This document shows, piece after piece, positions 6,875 through 7,474 of a DNA stretch of 7,474 nt (position 1 is the stretch's first letter; every line of letters starts with the position of its first letter). A program made the position numbers and the translations under genes. Under the pieces are notes generated by a model that saw only the letters and a list, made by a program, of their open reading frames with translations, searched no databases and had not been told where the DNA came from. The stretch is from Candidatus Nanohalarchaeota archaeon (lineage in GTDB: Archaea; EX4484-52): contig DAOVUW010000041.1 of assembly GCA_030632385.1 (NCBI GenBank), forward strand, positions 1-7,474. The letters are read 5' to 3'.

Positions 6875-7321
6875 TTACCCAATGTATTCAATGTTTTGCA
6901 CTTTTTTTTCCTGTATTATGGGAATATTGATTGGAGGCGGAAGATTTATCTGTTCTGAAATATTGATTGCCGATAAAATGCATTTTCTGAGTATAGAATT
7001 CATTATAATGAAAGAATATTTTTCAGGCAGTTTTTTGTCTTTTTTCCATGTTTCTATGAATTCTTCTATATCTTCACTTCTCCATAAAAGAGAACCGGAA
7101 AAATCAATATTTCCTAACTCATTTTCTCCTGTTTTATAGATGATTTTAAATTCATATGAAATAAATAGAGTTTTCTCTTTTTTATCGGATCCGGAAACAA
7201 GCTCTTGTTCTTCTATCTTTTTGATAGATAGTGTATTGCCAATTTCCATTTTCTTTTCTTGTTTTTTAAGAATTAATTTATTCTCAGCAGAAATTTTATT
7301 TATGATTATATTAGATATCAT
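6875..7321 (-). CDS. Conserved-looking hypothetical protein with LPPP motif, coupled to S8e
   Basis: A 148-residue soluble protein of unknown function. The first 80 residues alternate hydrophobic and charged positions, as in successive beta strands (NIIINKI, LFISYEFKIIYK, NIDFSGSLLW). A helical region follows (EDIEEFIETWKKD, then KYSFIIMNSILRKCILSAINIS), and then the proline-rich LPPP at 127-130 with INIPI after it. This strand-then-helix layout with a proline-rich tail resembles, from memory, hypothetical proteins seen in DPANN archaea, and loosely the architecture of SecB-like chaperones; neither link was tested. There are no membrane segments and no catalytic motif. The ATG follows the S8e stop by 11 bases, so the two are almost surely co-transcribed, which hints at a housekeeping or ribosome-linked role. 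No Shine-Dalgarno motif is present, and no alternative start is nearby. Confidence 0.85.
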   Translation of the reverse strand: MISNIIINKISAENKLILKKQEKKMEIGNTLSIKKIEEQELVSGSDKKEKTLFISYEFKIIYKTGENELGNIDFSGSLLWRSEDIEEFIETWKKDKKLPEKYSFIIMNSILRKCILSAINISEQINLPPPINIPIIQEKKVQNIEYIG

Positions 7322-7332
7322 ATGAATATAAT

Positions 7333-7474
7333 TTACTGGACTAAAACACCGTTAAGAATTTGATTCTGACCCGGTCTCGATGTTACTTTAACACTTCCTG
7401 CAGATGTCTTAAGAAGAGCCCCTTTTGTAATGATACCTCTTCTTACAAAATTATGATTTGCAGGATTTTTTATA
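7333..7474 (-). CDS. rps8e: Small-subunit ribosomal protein S8e, C-terminal part only
   Basis: The last 46 residues are visible, entering from the right edge and ending at a TAA at 7333-7335. They read NPANHNFVRRGIITKGA and then VKVTSRPGQNQILNGVLVQ. This matches the closing part of archaeal S8e, which typically has NPAN-x-x-[FY]-VRR-x-IITKGA, a short variable piece, and then a VTSRPGQ-x-G-x-[VI]-NAVL ending. S8e is a 30S subunit protein of archaea and eukaryotes, absent from bacteria. The archaeal form is about 120-130 residues, so roughly two thirds of the gene lies outside. The next gene starts 11 bases after the stop, in the same direction. Confidence 0.93.
   Translation of the reverse strand, partial: IKNPANHNFVRRGIITKGALLKTSAGSVKVTSRPGQNQILNGVLVQ

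Noticed and set aside
6849..7325. Two plus-strand frames (96 and 61 codons) opposite the LPPP-motif gene
   Set aside because: The minus-strand gene is coupled to S8e with an 11-base gap and has plausible secondary structure; the plus frames start without promoter or context and look like shadows.
1..7474. tRNA, rRNA or CRISPR array
   Set aside because: I found no TψC-arm GGTTCRANYCC consensus with a matching acceptor stem, no rRNA-like GC-rich block and no regularly spaced direct repeats.

Overview
The window looks like a piece of an AT-rich archaeal chromosome, most likely from a small-genome DPANN-type lineage (Woesearchaeota/Pacearchaeota-like). This assignment is an inference. Three genes of archaeal/eukaryotic-type translation are recognisable: translation initiation factor 6 (aIF6), ribosomal protein S17e and the C-terminus of ribosomal protein S8e. 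No start codon has a convincing Shine-Dalgarno sequence. Several have a TATA-like box about 25 bases upstream, as expected for leaderless archaeal transcripts.

Left part (1-4326, all minus strand): a tight cluster reads from right to left. It holds a 702-residue multi-spanning membrane protein of the YfhO / 'PTPS-related membrane protein' type (GT-C-like), then a DPM1/GtrB-like family 2 glycosyltransferase with two C-terminal membrane segments, then a glutamine-hydrolysing asparagine synthase (AsnB) cut by the window edge. The gaps are 12 and 4 bases. The set suggests cell-surface glycan or glycolipid synthesis: the GT2 enzyme would load a polyprenyl phosphate with sugar, the large membrane protein could use or move it outside, and the AsnB-like enzyme would amidate a sugar or make asparagine.

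Middle (4399-5883): aIF6 on the minus strand and S17e on the plus strand are divergent. Between them lies about 0.4 kb with broken, protein-like reading frames that may be a decayed transposase. S17e is only 63 residues and is hidden inside a longer open frame that starts with a spurious hydrophobic leader. After S17e there are about 220 bases with no gene I can support.

Right part (5884-7474, minus strand): the C-terminal 46 residues of S8e, then 11 bases later a 148-residue conserved-looking hypothetical protein with a proline-rich LPPP motif, then a 310-residue protein with five predicted membrane segments and a 12-cysteine C-terminal domain. I see no tRNA, rRNA, CRISPR array or intact insertion sequence. 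The points most worth checking are the S17e start, the Cys-rich membrane protein, the S8e-linked unknown gene and the decayed coding stretch between aIF6 and S17e.
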